64,000 bases of DNA, from NCBI GenBank assembly GCA_036971475.1, contig JBAIZL010000005.1, positions 240,601,823 to 240,665,822 on the forward strand, given 5' to 3'. Shown here one piece after another: positions 46,902 through 57,251 of this stretch. The first letter of the stretch is position 1; every line of letters begins with the position of its first letter. The notes under the pieces were generated by a model. It was not told the origin of the DNA and ran no database searches. It saw only the letters and a program-made list of their open reading frames with translations. The position numbers were made by a program, and so were the translations under genes. The stretch is from Prosapia bicincta (lineage: Eukaryota; Arthropoda; Insecta; Hemiptera; Cercopidae).

Positions 46902-48333
46902 TTATTCCAGGTTTAGAAATAGTCGGCAGCGTCTGTCAGCAGGTTTCCTGCATATGGGCACCTCTGCACCCTTTCCGCACACTCGTTGCAATAAACGTGA
47001 CCGCAGGGTATGATGGCAGTGCATGGTGGTCTTTCTAAGCAGACAGTGCAGTCTGCTATACGGTAGCCACTGTTTCCTACAATCTGCTCTTCTGATGTTC
47101 TCTGTTTCAACATACAAAACAAAGAAGATAATTTTCTATTATTGTAAATGAATAGTATAAATATCAGGTTTTACAAATTGTAACACTTACGACTACGCCT
47201 GAAAGGATTCGATCGGCCATTATCGCCGCCGCTTCAGCGACAGCCACTCTTCTTCGGCCCTCTAAAAGTAGCTTATCTAGATCGCTCATCATTATCCGCC
47301 ATACGCCGACCGCATAGAAATTTTCCTCGTATCCATCTCTTTGAAACGCTGCCTCTAAGTCCGTTACGAGTCTCTTTAGTATCTGCAGTGCATCAGCCGA
47401 TACTCTACGAGCTGCAGTTGCCCGTGCGTTTCCCACAGCCGTCTAAGAAAATTAATTAGAAATGAAATTCAATTATAATCCTCTGATATTACTGCTATTA
47501 TCATCGTACAATAAAACTTACTGAATATTGAGGAGGATACCGTGTCCTACTTCCTAAGCAAATGAAAGAGTCGATACGGGAATGCTCGAGTCCTTGTATG
47601 TGCTTTAGTTCCTACTCTAGTTCCCCCGAATGAGAAGCTCGATCTCTGAGTCTATTTACAACGTGATCTAATATTGCAGCCTATAAAATACAATTTATTA
47701 GTAATGAGCAAATAAGAATATAACAGTAATAATTTATTAAGAATACAATAATCACCGGCGTTGGGTGGTCGATGTTGCTACGATCAGTCAAAGGCCCTCT
47801 GGTTCTAGAAGGTGTGTTTGTTCCCTGAAAGAAAAACGCTTATTAGATGAAACTGTTAATAATCTAAATTGTTTGGAAACAGTAAAGGCAGTTCATTAAT
47901 AATCACCGATGTTGGGTGGGCGGTGTTGCTACGATCAGTCAAATGTACTCTAGGAGGAGCCGTAATGTTTGTTTCCTGAAAGAAAAAAGCTTATTAGATA
48001 AGAAAATGAAACTGTTAATAATCTAAATTGTTTATAATTACCTGTGACGTAGTAGGAGTCTCCCCGCTATGATAAACCATCGATTGGCGTCTATGGTACG
48101 GTGTCCATGCAACCCTTCGTAATATTGATGGAATACGTCTGTTACGATCGATTTCGTTAGCATGGTTGTCTAATTCTTCCCAAATGCCCGTTTCATCGTA
48201 GCTAGAATCATCGTTGTTAGTTGTGTCATTAGACTGAAAACCAATGAAAAATTGCAATGAAGAAACATAAAAACTTTAACAAAAGAACACACTATTTCAT
48301 ACTCACCTCTGATTGATTTCGTCTATCGGTCAT
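46902..48333 (-). pseudogene. RING-finger gene of copy 2, broken
   Basis: Same seven-exon layout as 8091-9529, with the splice sites kept. Exon 5 has a TAG at 47612-47614 and its first Cys (of CFLC) is Ser; the last exon has lost one C within the RING (near 46960), shifting the frame through its last Cys pair. Exon sequences are otherwise very close to copy 1. Confidence 0.9.
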
Positions 48334-48531
48334 CGTGTTTCTGAAATAAATCGATAGTTTCTGAAATAAATCGATAATTAAGTATTTGTTTAAAAGAGTA
48401 TTCGTTAATCAAGTCAGCTCCCCCGTGGTATGAACTCTGATAGTTCGTCCCAGTGAAAACAGCTCCAGCCACGCTGTAATCAGTGGTGACCACTCCATTA
48501 AAATATGTCACCCCCTTGAAAATAAATACGA

Positions 48532-48852
48532 TTTACGGCCGTATTTCCAATATCACCGTCTTACCGACATGACGTGTAATGACAAATTTGCATTTCTCCA
48601 ACTCCGGAAGATCGGAATCTTTCACTATAGCGGTATACCGTTTCGGAAAAAAGTAGTCTTTTTTATATCGTCGTCATCAAAGTCAACCTGAATAGACGAG
48701 CCATGAACGGTTATTACGAGTTTCGCACAGATAATGCCGTATTCTTTATTCAACGCCAACGACTTTAACGACACCAAAATTCGCTCGTAAACCGGAACCG
48801 CATTGAACTGGTTAACTGTCGAATTTTTGGAGAGCTGACTTGCAATATTCAT
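48532..48852 (-). pseudogene. OB-like gene of copy 2, frameshifted
   Basis: Matches 7237-7557; one T lost from a run of seven near 48655 shifts the frame before the FPKRY block. Behind it lie the conserved motif (48455-48500, minus strand) and a weaker hairpin. Confidence 0.9.
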
Positions 48853-49351
48853 AATTAAGATAAAACACACACAACGCACCTAACTGCAAAGCGCTGAAGA
48901 CTGATGCTCTCTGTATGTTGGTACCGAATTATATACGTAGTTCCCATGACGTAGTTGCCCAAAGCGGCTGTGTCACGCAACGGAAAGTTTAGAAATCATT
49001 GACCTTTTCCCGCACTCGAGGTTGTGTCGTGCAGTGTGAAATCGTTGAACTTTCACTCCCACTCGCGGTTGTGTCGTGCAGTGAAAGGATTAGAAATCGC
49101 TGACCTATGTCTCCCACTCTAAACAGGTAGCTATATAAACCCGTATATTACAGGTAGGACAGTATACTCCGGTCTCATTCTGACTGCAAAGAGGTAAGTG
49201 TGATTGTTATCCTATCTCTGTTTCTAATAAACAGTTAGCTATATAACAGTTAACACAGTATACTCGGGTCTCAAACTGACTGCAAAGAGGTAAGTGTGAT
49301 TGTTATCCTATCTCTGTTTCTAATTTGACTTCTTAAAATAAAACCTATATT
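48853..49351. promoter_or_regulatory. Bidirectional control region of copy 2
   Basis: Mirror of 6667-7196: TATATAAT (minus, 48929-48936) and TCAGT initiator (48900-48904) for the OB-like gene; repeats on cgcggttgtgtcgtgcagtg; and two copies of the polB leader module ending gcaaagag/gtaagt (49190, 49286). Also one fewer repeat than in copy 1. Confidence 0.7.
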
Positions 49352-51660
49352 ATGGCCGTGTATATTTTTTCTAATGTGCAAACCTATGTAAAGAAATTCC
49401 GTTTATACGGGAATAAAATTGTTTTTAAATTCAATACACCCCCTGAAGGTGTAGGAGAGATTGAATGGGTTAGACAGGGACTTCAAGAGTTGGTTGAATC
49501 TGTGACTAGGGGTACAACAGACGAAGATCGACTTGGTTTTACTATGACTAGCATAAACTTTAAGAATCGTACACCTGGGTACGTAGCCTTCAGACCTGCT
49601 TCGGAATTAACGTCAGACATCCTTTGGGACGTTTTTGGCGGAATAATCCAGAGTAACGCTGAGGGATTTATGTCAGGTGATACATTCCAGGTATCGTGTA
49701 CCAAGGTTAGAGTACCTGTAGGGCGGGGTCGACGTAGGCGTGGGATTTACAATAACTTTGACGAAGAGTGTCACAGCAGAACGGGAATCGTTGTAATTAA
49801 AAATAAAGATGCTTTGTGCTTGACTTGTGCTCTTGTGGTTGGCATTGCTTGGGCGCAAAATGATAAAGAATATAAAGCTATAATACAGAACAAAGGTAAA
49901 CGTCAGACCGTTAGGGCACAGCAACTAATGGCTGACGCTAATGTAGAAATTACCGAGTCAGGTGCGGGTGTGAATGAGTTACAAGCGTTTCAAAATCATT
50001 TAACTGAATATAAAATCACGGTGTACAGTTACGGTAGGAGAGGTAGGCATGTGTTTTTTTAAGGTAATGTGAACAATCCCAAGTATAAAATAAATTTGCT
50101 ATTTCACAAGTCCCATTTTAGTGTGATTACCAGTTTAACTAGCGCGTTTGCGTGTCATTTATACTGTGAAGCATGTCGAACACCGTACAACACTTTAGGC
50201 AAACACAAATGTTCAGCTATCTGTTATTCATGTAAACGGACTCCACCGTGTGTGCTAGACGACAACGGTGGTATTCAATGCGGTGACTGTAACCGTCAAT
50301 TTATGAACCAGCAGTGTTACAACACACATTCCGTAAGCGTTTGCAAGTATATTAGAAAATGTCTAATGTGTGAGAAGGTAATATTTACTACAGACCGTAA
50401 AAACACACATCAGTGTGGAGAGGTTTATTGTAAAATGTGTATAGATTACCAGCCGGCCAACCATCGGTGTTACATGAAAATCAATACACAAAAGCCTCAA
50501 GTTAAAGATTTCATGTTTCTATTTTTCGACCTGGAAACGCGTCAAGACGAAGTCCTTGATAGCACTCACGTGCACAGGGTAAACTTATGCATTTCTCAAC
50601 AGTACTGTTGGAAATGCATAAATGGCGAACGTTGTCGTAATTGTACGCCACGAACTCGTGTTTTTAAAGAGAGTCCAGTTGACGGGTTCATGGCCTATAT
50701 AATGGATGCGCGTAAAACGTTTAAAAAGGTGTGCGTTATCGCTCATAATGGACAGACATTTGGTTTCCAATTCCTTTTGAAATACGTTCTGGAAGAAACT
50801 CAGTTTACACCTGAATTGATAATGCGTGGAACTAGGATTATAAAGATGGAGATCGATAACGTAAAGTTTATTGATTCTCTAAACTATATGCCAATGGCAT
50901 TGTCTAAACTCCCTGAAGCGTTCGACCTACCTCCCGAAAAAAAGAAGTGTTTCCCCACCTTTTCAACACAGTGGCCAATGAAAATTATGTAGGTCCTATT
51001 CCTGCAAAAGAATACTACTGTCCTGACTCAATGTTCGAAAAGAACAATACAAAATTCTTACAGTGGTACGATGAACAGGTCTCCAACGGTTATGTATTCA
51101 ATTTTCAAAAGGAAATATTCGAATATTGCCTCTCTGATGTTGAAATATTAGCTCAAGCCTGTATAAAGTTTCGTGCTTCGTTCTTGCAGGAATGCAATGT
51201 AGATCCGTTTCTCGAGGCTGTCACTATTGCTAGCGCGTGTAGCCTAGCGTTCAGAAGAAATTTTCCCAAGCCAAACACAATAGGCATACTGCCAAAGAAT
51301 GGATACAGACTCGTCGATAAGCAGTCCACCATGGCTCTACAGTGGCTCGCATGGATCGAAGACCAGAAAGGCTATCGACTGGAGCATGCTGGTAGAGGTC
51401 GTGAAATTAAAGTAGACGGTATAAAGGTCGACGGACTATGTGACCAAACGAAGACCGTATATGAATTTCACGGCTGTTATTGGCACGGATGTCCAAACTG
51501 TTACACATTTGGGCGTGATTCACCTCTAATCGACGACCCGTCAGACACTCATAGTGCTCGACTGACCAGGACTAAAGCTAATATGGCTAAGTTGTCCCGT
51601 CATTATAATGTTGTCGAGTTGTGGGAGTGTGAATTTTATAGGAAGAAAAAATTCCAGTAG
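49352..51660 (+). pseudogene. polB: polB of copy 2, N-terminal half only, with three lesions
   Basis: Starts with the same MAVYIFSNVQ as copy 1 and is free of copy 1's stop, but has its own TAA at 50060-50062, a 4-bp deletion near 50955 that shifts the frame, and ExoII Asp replaced by Gly (NGQTFG). Homology ends after the CEFYR block at ~51648, where the sequence switches to a fibre-like gene; all polymerase palm motifs are gone. It cannot replicate DNA. Confidence 0.95.
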
Positions 51661-51803
51661 ACTACTACTGGTTAAACTCTAAGCGCTTATCGGGGATAGC
51701 CGATGGTATAGCTGATAACGATGCTGTTTCGCAAAGGCAATTGAATACGGCTATTCAAAGCCTACGAGACACGCTAATGCGAGAGATGTCGAATGAAAAA
51801 TAG
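51657..51803 (+). pseudogene. C-terminal fragment of a fibre-like protein
   Basis: 48 codons open from the deletion junction to TAG 51801-51803, reading VDYYWLNSKRLSGIADG and DNDAVSQRQLNTAI. The pattern N.kRl.gIadp..DAV...ql recalls tail-fibre and trimerisation segments of viral attachment proteins. It is probably the tail of a larger gene whose start went with the deletion. Confidence 0.4.
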
Positions 51804-51867
51804 ATCGACAAGGTCAATAGGCGATAATAAATACGGGAACACTTTAAAAATAATATAAGTCGTTGAA

Positions 51868-53277
51868 ATGTTCTTCAAGCTGACGTTACTGTTCGCCTTG
51901 TTGAGCTCATCGCTCGCAACGTCTTCGCCTACCCCTATCACGACGCCGACGGTATTTTGTGGATATACTGAAACTAACGGTAGTAGTAGTAGTATTGTTC
52001 AGGCTAAGACCAACCGTAAATGGGGTATCAACGGACTAACTTGGTATATGTATGGTAATAGAAAATATCTCAATATCGCTTCGCACGCATTCAATCTCTG
52101 GAGTAGATATATCCCTTTGCCTTTTACTCTCGACTCGACAAGGCCAAATATCGCTATACTATTTGGGGACGCTGAACATATAAAACTGTCGGAAGGAACA
52201 ATGTGCGGTACTAGGTTTGACGGTAGAGGAAGAGTAGTTGCCCACGCTTTTGCGCCTCATGTGCTTCAATCGCAAGTAGAGATACACTTCGATAACGAAG
52301 AAGAGTGGGACTTTACAATGTCTACATCCGATAATGGCCATAACTCGTTTCACGCTGTTCTGGTCCACGAAATAGGGCACGCTCTAGGACTGTCTCATAA
52401 TAAGAAACGAGATTCGATAATGTATGCATATACGACCAACCGAAATATATCCAGTATGTATTATTTAGACCTTTCTTCAGATGATATTAATAATATTCAG
52501 TATCTATATGGTGCAAAACCAACCACCACTACCCCCTCCACCACTACCACCACAAGCACTACCACCACAAGCACTACTACCCCTACTACCATCAGCTCCA
52601 CCGTTCGTTCTAGCCCTACGACGATCGAAACAGAAATAAACACTATCGATTTATGTTCTGTCCGCGGCTTTGACGCCGTTTTAATAGCGATGAAACATAT
52701 GTACTTGTTTCACGGACAGTATGTATGGATATTGAATTTGGAACCGAATAAGAGAGAAGTTGTTCCGAAACCCGAAATCATTTCGGAATGGTTAAACAAT
52801 TTGCGACCTGGTTTTACTAACGTTACCGCCGTTTATCAATCACCCGGCGGAGATGTGGTGCTCATTGCTCACGGATGGGTTTACGCTATAGAATATCCTA
52901 GTCTTTTGAAAAGATATATGTACACGCTGAAAGATTGGATAGGACGACAGATGAAGACGGTTAACGCTATTTTCAACAGTCATCTGGGTAAAACAATTGT
53001 CCTCTACGACAACGCTTATGTGATGAGATATGATGAATGTAGGTACACCGGTTTATATCAAGGACCTATGACCGAAATCTACCACGGTTTACCAAACGAT
53101 TTGCGTGGCGGTTTCAGATATATATACGGAAATCTTTATTTTTTCACTGCCGACAATCAGGTTTTTGTGTACAATGAATTCCTGGAAGCTGTGACGGCAG
53201 TTGAAAAGGATATTTTCGATGTTTTGAAAATACGATGCATGAAGACGACTAGACTCCGAGAGTTAATTCAATCTTGA
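51868..53277 (+). CDS. Secreted matrix metalloproteinase with hemopexin-like tail
   Basis: 469 aa, intact. Signal peptide ~1-18; a CGYTE segment near 32-36 may be a rudiment of the cysteine switch; catalytic matrixin domain ~50-218 with HEIGHALGLSH at 167-177 and the Met-turn SIMY shortly after; Thr-rich linker ~220-250; C-terminal ~265-469 with repeated hydrophobic strands like hemopexin blades. MMPs cut extracellular matrix and basement membranes; related genes occur in some insect viruses, where they help tissue spread. It lies between the fibre-like fragment and PLA2, i.e. among virion or entry genes. Keeping an open frame while its neighbours decay is notable. Confidence 0.93.
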   Translation: MFFKLTLLFALLSSSLATSSPTPITTPTVFCGYTETNGSSSSIVQAKTNRKWGINGLTWYMYGNRKYLNIASHAFNLWSRYIPLPFTLDSTRPNIAILFGDAEHIKLSEGTMCGTRFDGRGRVVAHAFAPHVLQSQVEIHFDNEEEWDFTMSTSDNGHNSFHAVLVHEIGHALGLSHNKKRDSIMYAYTTNRNISSMYYLDLSSDDINNIQYLYGAKPTTTTPSTTTTTSTTTTSTTTPTTISSTVRSSPTTIETEINTIDLCSVRGFDAVLIAMKHMYLFHGQYVWILNLEPNKREVVPKPEIISEWLNNLRPGFTNVTAVYQSPGGDVVLIAHGWVYAIEYPSLLKRYMYTLKDWIGRQMKTVNAIFNSHLGKTIVLYDNAYVMRYDECRYTGLYQGPMTEIYHGLPNDLRGGFRYIYGNLYFFTADNQVFVYNEFLEAVTAVEKDIFDVLKIRCMKTTRLRELIQS

Positions 53278-53330
53278 AAAACATATTTTATAAGTAGGCG
53301 TAACAGTGACTGTTATGAATCATTAATAAA

Positions 53331-53863
53331 ATGGGTGTCAAACGGAAAACAGCTGTTAGTCGTAAACGCGGTGTCGTAGAGACAGGACGTGGACAGTGTC
53401 TGGTGTTTTGAATAAGGCCATCGATTTACTTCCAGTCGAGTTACACTTACCTTCGTACAATTATTGTGGACCGGGAACAAAATTGAAGACACGGTTGGCA
53501 CGCGGTGATAAAGGTATAAATCCGTTGGACGAAGCCTGTAAACAACACGATATCTCATACAGCGGCTACAGTGAATCAGATAAACGACGCGTAGCCGACG
53601 AAATCTTAGCGGGAAAAGCTTGGAGCAGAGTCAAAGCGGGTGACGCATCGATCGGTGAACGCGCTGCTGCTTTGGCCGTAACGGCAGCGATGAAAGCTAA
53701 GACCGCATTTGGCGGCGGTAAAAGACGTCGTCGTCATCGTCGTCAGCCTACCGTTCAACACCTGTTGAAACGTCTGCAAGGCAAAGGGCTTTACTTGAAA
53801 CCGTACAAGAAACAAGGTAGCGGGAAGAATAAGAAAAGATGTACGGGAAAAAAACGTCGATAG
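53331..53863 (+). pseudogene. Parvovirus-type phospholipase A2 virion protein, frameshifted near its start
   Basis: The ATG at 53331 opens a basic leader (MGVKRKTAVSRKRG) that stops soon; from ~53395 another frame encodes the PLA2 core: YCGPGTKL (Ca loop) and DEACKQHDISYS (catalytic His-Asp), then a helical part and a very basic tail (GGGKRRRRHRRQ). This is the fold used by parvoviral VP1 and found in adintoviruses for endosomal escape. One base lost or gained near 53395 is the only lesion visible. The end overlaps the protease start by 25 bp. Confidence 0.88.
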
Positions 53864-54210
53864 ATTGTATACCCATTAGACCGTTGACTAATATAGAACT
53901 GGAAAGATACGCCTTAGCATTGGGAGTACCGTGGTTCAGAGGTGTATACATGAGAGATACATTACCTGCACGACCTTTAAGAAACGAATCGGCTATCGTA
54001 AATTTGGATAGTATAACCGGTCCCGGCACCCATTGGTTATGTTAAAAAAAGAGAGGAAACTCTATAGAGTACTATGATAGTTTCGGGAATCTGTGACCGC
54101 CAATTGAGCTAAATAGGTATTTTGGCGAAAACGCTAACGTACACTATAACTACAAGAGACATAAAAAAACAACTCAGGCGTTTGCGGTCATTTGTGTCTA
54201 AAGTTTCTAA
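53839..54210 (+). pseudogene. Adenain-like cysteine protease, decayed
   Basis: An ORF to 54045 contains RYALALGVPWFRGVYMRDTL and ends ITGPGTHWLC, the block around the catalytic His of adenovirus-type proteases, then a stop. The next 150 bp keep further family blocks (YYDSFGNL; a CGH block near 54183 in another frame) interrupted by two stops and a shift. In Polintons this enzyme matures capsid proteins. Dead here. Confidence 0.8.
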
Positions 54211-54214
54211 CGTC

Positions 54215-54916
54215 ATGAGCATAGTTCTAACAGATCACACTGCTGTTTTGTCTTGTGACTTTTTCCCTCCAATTGATGTATCAAAAGGCGAGTGGGAAAT
54301 AGCTTTTATCGATCTGGCAACATACAACTCGATACCAAACATCGTTGAGGATGTAAACAATCTTTTTCATTACGGCGATGATAAAAACATTCACACGATT
54401 TCATTACCGACCGGATCGTACGAAATATTCGATATTGAGAGGTATATTAAAACAAAACTAGTTCCCGATACTGTTTTAGTATTGACACCGAATAATAACA
54501 CACTCAAAGTGGAAATAAAATGTTCGCACACAATCTTTTTCGACAAGGCCATGTCTATAGGCCAGCTGATGGGGTTCAGTAAGAAGAAATTAGAGGCAAA
54601 TCATAAACACTCTTCTGACCGGCCTGTAGATATCATCAGGGTTAACGTGATACGCGTGGATTGCAATATAGTCGCAGGATCGTTTCAAAACGGCATAGAA
54701 TGCCATACTTTGCACGAATTTTATCCGCAGGTACCGCCCGGTTATAAAATTGTAGAAGTCCCTCAGAGCGTAATATATTTACCTGTCAACGTAAGCGTCA
54801 TTCATAATATCACTGTAAGTCTACGAGATCAGAACGGTGATATAATAGATTTCCGCGGAGAAAACATTTCCGTACGAATACATTTACGTAGACGTCAAGA
54901 TGGGACTAATATTTAA
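54215..54916 (+). CDS. Penton (minor capsid, single jelly-roll) protein
   Basis: 233 aa from the ATG at 54215; a longer open frame upstream overlaps the protease and lacks a proper start. Blocks EWEIAFIDLATYNSIPNI, TISLPTGSYEIFDIERYIK and FDKAMSIGQLMGF match the order seen in Polinton/adintovirus minor capsid proteins, which form the five-fold vertices. Position between protease and major capsid protein is canonical. Frame intact. Confidence 0.85.
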   Translation: MSIVLTDHTAVLSCDFFPPIDVSKGEWEIAFIDLATYNSIPNIVEDVNNLFHYGDDKNIHTISLPTGSYEIFDIERYIKTKLVPDTVLVLTPNNNTLKVEIKCSHTIFFDKAMSIGQLMGFSKKKLEANHKHSSDRPVDIIRVNVIRVDCNIVAGSFQNGIECHTLHEFYPQVPPGYKIVEVPQSVIYLPVNVSVIHNITVSLRDQNGDIIDFRGENISVRIHLRRRQDGTNI

Positions 54917-55046
54917 CGAGCGCTTCTATAAGAAGGGCGGCAGTTTACGTCCGACGACGGCACAGTTAACACTGCGAAACGTTAGGTTCCTCAGATCTTT
55001 GGGTTTTAAAGTGAACAATGGAAAACCTTTTGGCAATCGACTCTAG
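54900..55046 (+). CDS. 48-aa ORF overlapping penton and major capsid genes
   Basis: Starts 17 bp before the penton stop and ends 29 bp inside the capsid gene, in other frames. Sequence is basic, with FNERFYKKGGSLRPTTAQL and NVRFLRSLGFKV. I recall short proteins of this style at the same place in other arthropod Mavericks. Too short for the usual ORF cutoffs. Function unknown; perhaps a cement or scaffold peptide. Confidence 0.5.
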   Translation: MGLIFNERFYKKGGSLRPTTAQLTLRNVRFLRSLGFKVNNGKPFGNRL

Positions 55047-56179
55047 CGCCGAGTACGACAACACCCTCAACGGGCTGGAATACCATACTCATCGACCGTA
55101 CTCCTCCGCTACGTTTGGTAATAACGATGAAATTCGTATTCCCATTCATCAACAAGATCTCATTACGATACCTTTTCAGAGCACGCTGCATATAAAAGGT
55201 ACTTTGACAGCGACAAAAGACGGAGGAGCGGCCGCTGACGTGTCTTTGATAAATAATGCTATAACTTTTCTTTTCGACGATATCAGATACGAAATCGGTG
55301 GCAACGAAATAGACAGGACCAGGAATGTCGGTATAACGACCGCCATTAAAAACTTGCTTTCTTTGCGCGAACACGAAAAAAATAAACTCGGAAATTGCGG
55401 TTGGCTAGGAGTGGGTAAAACAAATAACGATTGCAAAGAGTTCAATATGGTTATACCGTTGCGTATGTTGATGGGATTTTTCGAGGATTACAATAGTAGT
55501 CAACGTGAAACAGGAACTTGTCCTTTTGCGTTCATCTTCAAATTTAAACGCAATAGTTAGCACGGATGCGACAAATATTGATCTGAAAATAAATACTATC
55601 TATTGGCGAGTTCCGCACGTCTCCGTAGCCGATCCGGTAAAATTGAAACTTTTGAAAATGATTGAACGCGATGTCACCGTTCACGTACCACACCGGAAAT
55701 GGGAACTAATAGAATATCCTGGTTTACCGGCCACGAAACAACTCTCTTGGACTGTAAAGACATCTTCGCAACTGGAAAAACCTCGTTACGTAATTTTCGC
55801 GTTGCAAACCGATCGCAAAAACAAGATTAAAACAAATGCTTCAGAGTTTGATAGCTGCAAGGTAACGGATGTAAAATTGTATCTCATCTCTCAGTACTTT
55901 CCCTACGATAATATTCTCGGCGACACCGCCATTTTGTATGATATGTACGTTAGATTTCAACAGTCCTATTATTCACGCGAACCATCACCATGTCTAGACT
56001 TGTCTACCTTTAAAGAGAAAGCACCGATTTTTGTAATCGATTGTTCGAAACAAAACGATACGATAAAATCAGGACCTGTAGATGTGAGACTTGAAATCGA
56101 GGCGTCTGCCAATATTCCGCCTAATACTTCCGGTTACTGCTTGATATTCACCATTCGCATATTGTCTATAGCCTGCTAA
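55018..56179 (+). pseudogene. Major capsid protein (hexon-like, double jelly-roll), one frameshift
   Basis: The first frame (55018-55560) has EYDNTLNGLEYHTHRPYSS and NNDEIRIPIHQQDLITIPF, the start pattern of Polinton/adintovirus capsid proteins. The rest continues in a second frame (to 56179) with VADPVKLKLLKMI, the KQLSWTVKTSSQLEKPRYV strand block and the final jelly-roll strands. The shift lies in the overlap, ~55505-55555. Total length ~385 aa, at the short end for the family. No other stop, so inactivation looks recent. Confidence 0.9.
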
Positions 56180-56261
56180 CAGGTGTTGTTAAAAAGATTA
56201 CGTAATCTGTGACCACACCCTGTGATATATTACCCGTGCGCATTTAGTCTCAGTTGTCGCC

Positions 56262-56596
56262 ATGGACGTGATAGATGTAGACCGTACCGCTCGTCCGTTG
56301 GGCATATTTCTAAAGTCTGTGTATTTTCTGAATGACCAGTGTACGAAGTTTGTCGCGATCGGGCTTTTTCAGCACACCGTCTACGAACTAGGCGTCCTTA
56401 TACAGGCTGGTAGAAAATTTGTTTTTTCACATACAACGACTTTAATGATTTCAAGACACGACTGCCGCTGCCTGAAGGAGAACAACGTAAGTTTACACTA
56501 ACTAACGGCGATATCACAATAAAGACTATCTTCGGTAAACGTTATATCGCATTGTTTGACGGAAAACACAGGGTCACCTTGGGCCTACCAGAATAG
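56262..56596 (+). pseudogene. Small Maverick protein, unknown, frameshifted
   Basis: ATG 56262 opens MDVIDVDRTARPLGIFLKSV; the frame leaves the original near 56415 and the C-terminal part continues in another frame up to TAG 56594-56596 (TNGDITIKTIFGKRYIALFD). Together ~110 residues. A beta-rich C-terminus; remotely PC4-like, but I would not assign it. Confidence 0.55.
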
Positions 56597-56605
56597 AATT
56601 TATTA

Positions 56606-56785
56606 ATGGATACCATACCGCTCGTAAACCGGCGCATCAGCGAACTGTTTTATAATGAACCACAACTAGGGTCTTACATCATTGAGTGCCTAGCCACGGA
56701 CGAGATCGTGTCCAGTACTCTCCCCGAGGCAGACAAGTTGTACGAGGAAGTTGTTTTGTACAAGAAGCATGCAAGCAGTGTTTGA
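56606..56785 (+). CDS. 59-aa ORF, unknown
   Basis: ATG 10 bp behind the previous stop, encoding MDTIPLVNRRISELFYNEPQ and an acidic helix-like tail (ADKLYEEVVLYKK). Overlaps the next gene by 17 bp, typical of compact viral spacing. No family recognised. Confidence 0.45.
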   Translation: MDTIPLVNRRISELFYNEPQLGSYIIECLATDEIVSSTLPEADKLYEEVVLYKKHASSV

Positions 56786-57233
56786 GTTTCATGCCTTCGT
56801 CGACAACGAAGGTAAATACGTTGTCCAGGAACTGGCTGTGGTTGCCGAACACCATCAAAGTGTTACCATTTTTAAACCGCCTTACAAATTTCACAATTTA
56901 AATGAGTCATCGCAAAAGTCTGCTCGTTGGTTACAGTCAAGCTATCACCGTATCAGCTGGTACGAAGGTAGTATACCTTTTGACGAAGACATATTGCGAA
57001 ACATGTTAACACCGTTTTCTACCATATTCACAAAAGGTTTGGAAAAGGCTCAATATTTGCGACAGTTTCATCCACATGTCATGGAATTGCCTGAGAAATA
57101 CTCGTCTAGCAACAACAAAAACAACAACAACTGTATTTACTTCAAGTGCATACTACCGCAACACAACAGTTATGTAGATTGTAAATGTGCACTGCGCAGT
57201 GCAAGATATTATTACGATTTGCTTATCGCTTAG
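56769..57233 (+). CDS. Conserved arthropod Maverick protein, possible RNase H-fold nuclease
   Basis: 154 aa. EFHAFVDNEGKYVVQELAVV, then FKPPYKFHNL, SARWLQSSYHRISWYEGSI, IFTKGLEKAQYL and a C-terminal Cys cluster with H (CIYFKCILPQH...CKCALRSA). I recall this order (beta strands, PP, W-H-I-W-G, KG-EK, C-H-CA) from uncharacterised insect proteins linked to virus-like elements; a DnaQ/RNase H-like fold is a guess. Frame intact. Confidence 0.6.
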   Translation: MQAVFEFHAFVDNEGKYVVQELAVVAEHHQSVTIFKPPYKFHNLNESSQKSARWLQSSYHRISWYEGSIPFDEDILRNMLTPFSTIFTKGLEKAQYLRQFHPHVMELPEKYSSSNNKNNNNCIYFKCILPQHNSYVDCKCALRSARYYYDLLIA

Positions 57234-57251
57234 TCTTAGAGTGTAAAACAA

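Noticed and set aside
48323..48511. 62-aa ORF reading through the conserved motif
   Set aside because: In copy 1 the frame ends right after the motif and at 60.4/60.7 kb the frame differs, so the conservation is not of a protein.
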